Part shown: positions 6,389-6,804 of the stretch, piece by piece
Layout: each line of letters starts with the position of its first letter
Position numbering within the stretch: position 1 is the first letter of the stretch
Origin: Alphaproteobacteria bacterium
GTDB lineage: Bacteria; Pseudomonadota; Alphaproteobacteria; UBA6615
Direction: 5' to 3'
DNA length: 6,804 bases
Assembly (NCBI GenBank): GCA_030831135.1
Contig: JAURLR010000013.1
Coordinates: 1 to 6,804, forward strand
Position numbers and translations under genes: made by a program
The notes under the pieces: model-generated
The model's database searches: none
Seen by the model: the letters and a program-made list of their open reading frames with translations, nothing else
Told to the model about the DNA's origin: nothing

Positions 6389-6459
6389 GGGCAGGTTTTT
6401 TAACCTACCCGTATTCCGATCCTTACAACGGCAGCGGGCGGGTTTGTAACCCGCCCCTA
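6386..6459. repeat. Inverted pair of GGGGCRGGTT hairpins between convergent genes; possible bidirectional terminator
   Basis: Copy 1 (6386-6411, plus strand) reads TAGGGGCAGGTT then TTTT then AACCTACCCG; its core stem is AGGTT/AACCT, with a further GGG/CCC beyond one mismatch. Copy 2 (6460-6435, minus strand) begins TAGGGGCGGGTT and folds into a perfect 9-pair stem, GGGCGGGTT (6436-6444) / AACCCGCCC (6448-6456), with a 3-base loop. The two are the same element in opposite orientation. The first TAG of each is the stop codon of the gene running into it. A terminator role is plausible from position, but there is no run of T after either stem. Confidence -1.
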
Positions 6460-6804
6460 CAATCCGTCGCCTTTCGGCCTGCGCCGAAGCGACTTCGTGC
6501 GCCCACGCAGTTCCTTGGATTGCAGTCGCCGTTCCTTGGAACCCCGGGTCGGACGGGTTGGCTTGCGCTTGCGGGGAACAACAGACGCGCGTTGCAGCAG
6601 TTCGAGCAACCGCGCACGCGCATCGACCCGGTTGCGTTCCTGGGTCCGGAACCGCTCTGCCCGGATCACCAGCACATCGTCGTTGGTCATCCGGGTTCCT
6701 GCGATCTTGCGCAGGCGGGACTTCAGGTCGGGCGGAAGGCTGGGTGAAGCTGCCACGTCAAACCGGAGCTCCACGGCCGTCGATACCTTGTTCACGTTCT
6801 GCCC
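6457..6804 (-). CDS. arfB: ArfB (YaeJ-type) ribosome-rescue peptidyl-tRNA hydrolase, 5' end outside window
   Basis: Releases peptides from ribosomes stalled without a stop codon; related to class I release factors but lacking their codon-recognition domain. The last 115 codons and the TAG are present; reading is open to the right edge. The first visible residues are GQNVNKVSTAVELRFD, so the window cuts inside the catalytic GGQ motif, with the catalytic Gln as second visible residue. Then follow a TNDDVLVIRAERFRTQERNR segment (visible residues about 41-60) and the basic tail PTRPTRGSKERRLQSKELR plus lysine/arginine-rich end, which in E. coli ArfB enters the empty mRNA channel of the ribosome. 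Similarity to E. coli YaeJ as I remember it is strong along the whole visible part. About 20-25 residues are missing at the N-terminus. It converges on the membrane protein gene and ends in the shared palindromic repeat. Confidence -1.
   Translation of the reverse strand, partial: GQNVNKVSTAVELRFDVAASPSLPPDLKSRLRKIAGTRMTNDDVLVIRAERFRTQERNRVDARARLLELLQRASVVPRKRKPTRPTRGSKERRLQSKELRGRTKSLRRRPKGDGL

Noticed and set aside
4502..6460. The intergenic palindromes as a CRISPR array or tRNA genes.
   Set aside because: The repeats are of three different families, without regular spacers, and no tRNA acceptor or anticodon arms can be drawn.

Overview
The window is GC-rich chromosomal DNA with tightly packed, partly overlapping genes. 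The protein types and a GTTC-N7-GTTC site of the kind bound by alphaproteobacterial LexA point to an alphaproteobacterium. The order cannot be fixed from the sequence; a sphingomonad, rhodobacterial or hyphomonad-type genome would all fit.

The left two thirds (1-4498) is a DNA-end repair island of two divergent, translationally coupled pairs. Leftward run a HIT-domain nucleotide hydrolase/transferase gene and, overlapping it by a GTGA, an Lhr-type DEXH helicase gene that leaves the window. Rightward run a beta-CASP metallo-beta-lactamase exonuclease gene and, overlapping it by an ATGA, an ATP-dependent DNA ligase gene. Helicase, exonuclease and ligase are the recognised 'ligase-associated DNA damage response' set. 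The HIT gene is the less expected member. Eukaryotic aprataxin, also a HIT protein, removes the 5'-AMP left by failed DNA ligation, so a HIT enzyme beside an ATP-dependent ligase suggests a proofreading role (inference). The divergent control region holds a perfect LexA-like box at the HIT start plus two strong dyad symmetries, which fits damage-inducible control.

The right third (4499-6804) holds unrelated housekeeping or accessory genes: a zinc-free NADPH:quinone reductase-like MDR protein, a polytopic membrane protein resembling the YjdF (DUF2238)/VanZ type, and, convergent on it, the 5'-truncated arfB ribosome-rescue hydrolase. Each of the three gaps between genes here carries a different palindromic repeat: a possible three-way-junction element after the ligase gene, an inverted pair of REP-like hairpins before the membrane gene, and an inverted pair of GGGGCRGGTT hairpins whose outer TAG triplets are the stop codons of the two convergent genes.

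No tRNA, rRNA, CRISPR array, insertion sequence or phage gene was seen. The novel leads are the HIT-helicase coupling with its LexA-like box and the set of intergenic palindromes.
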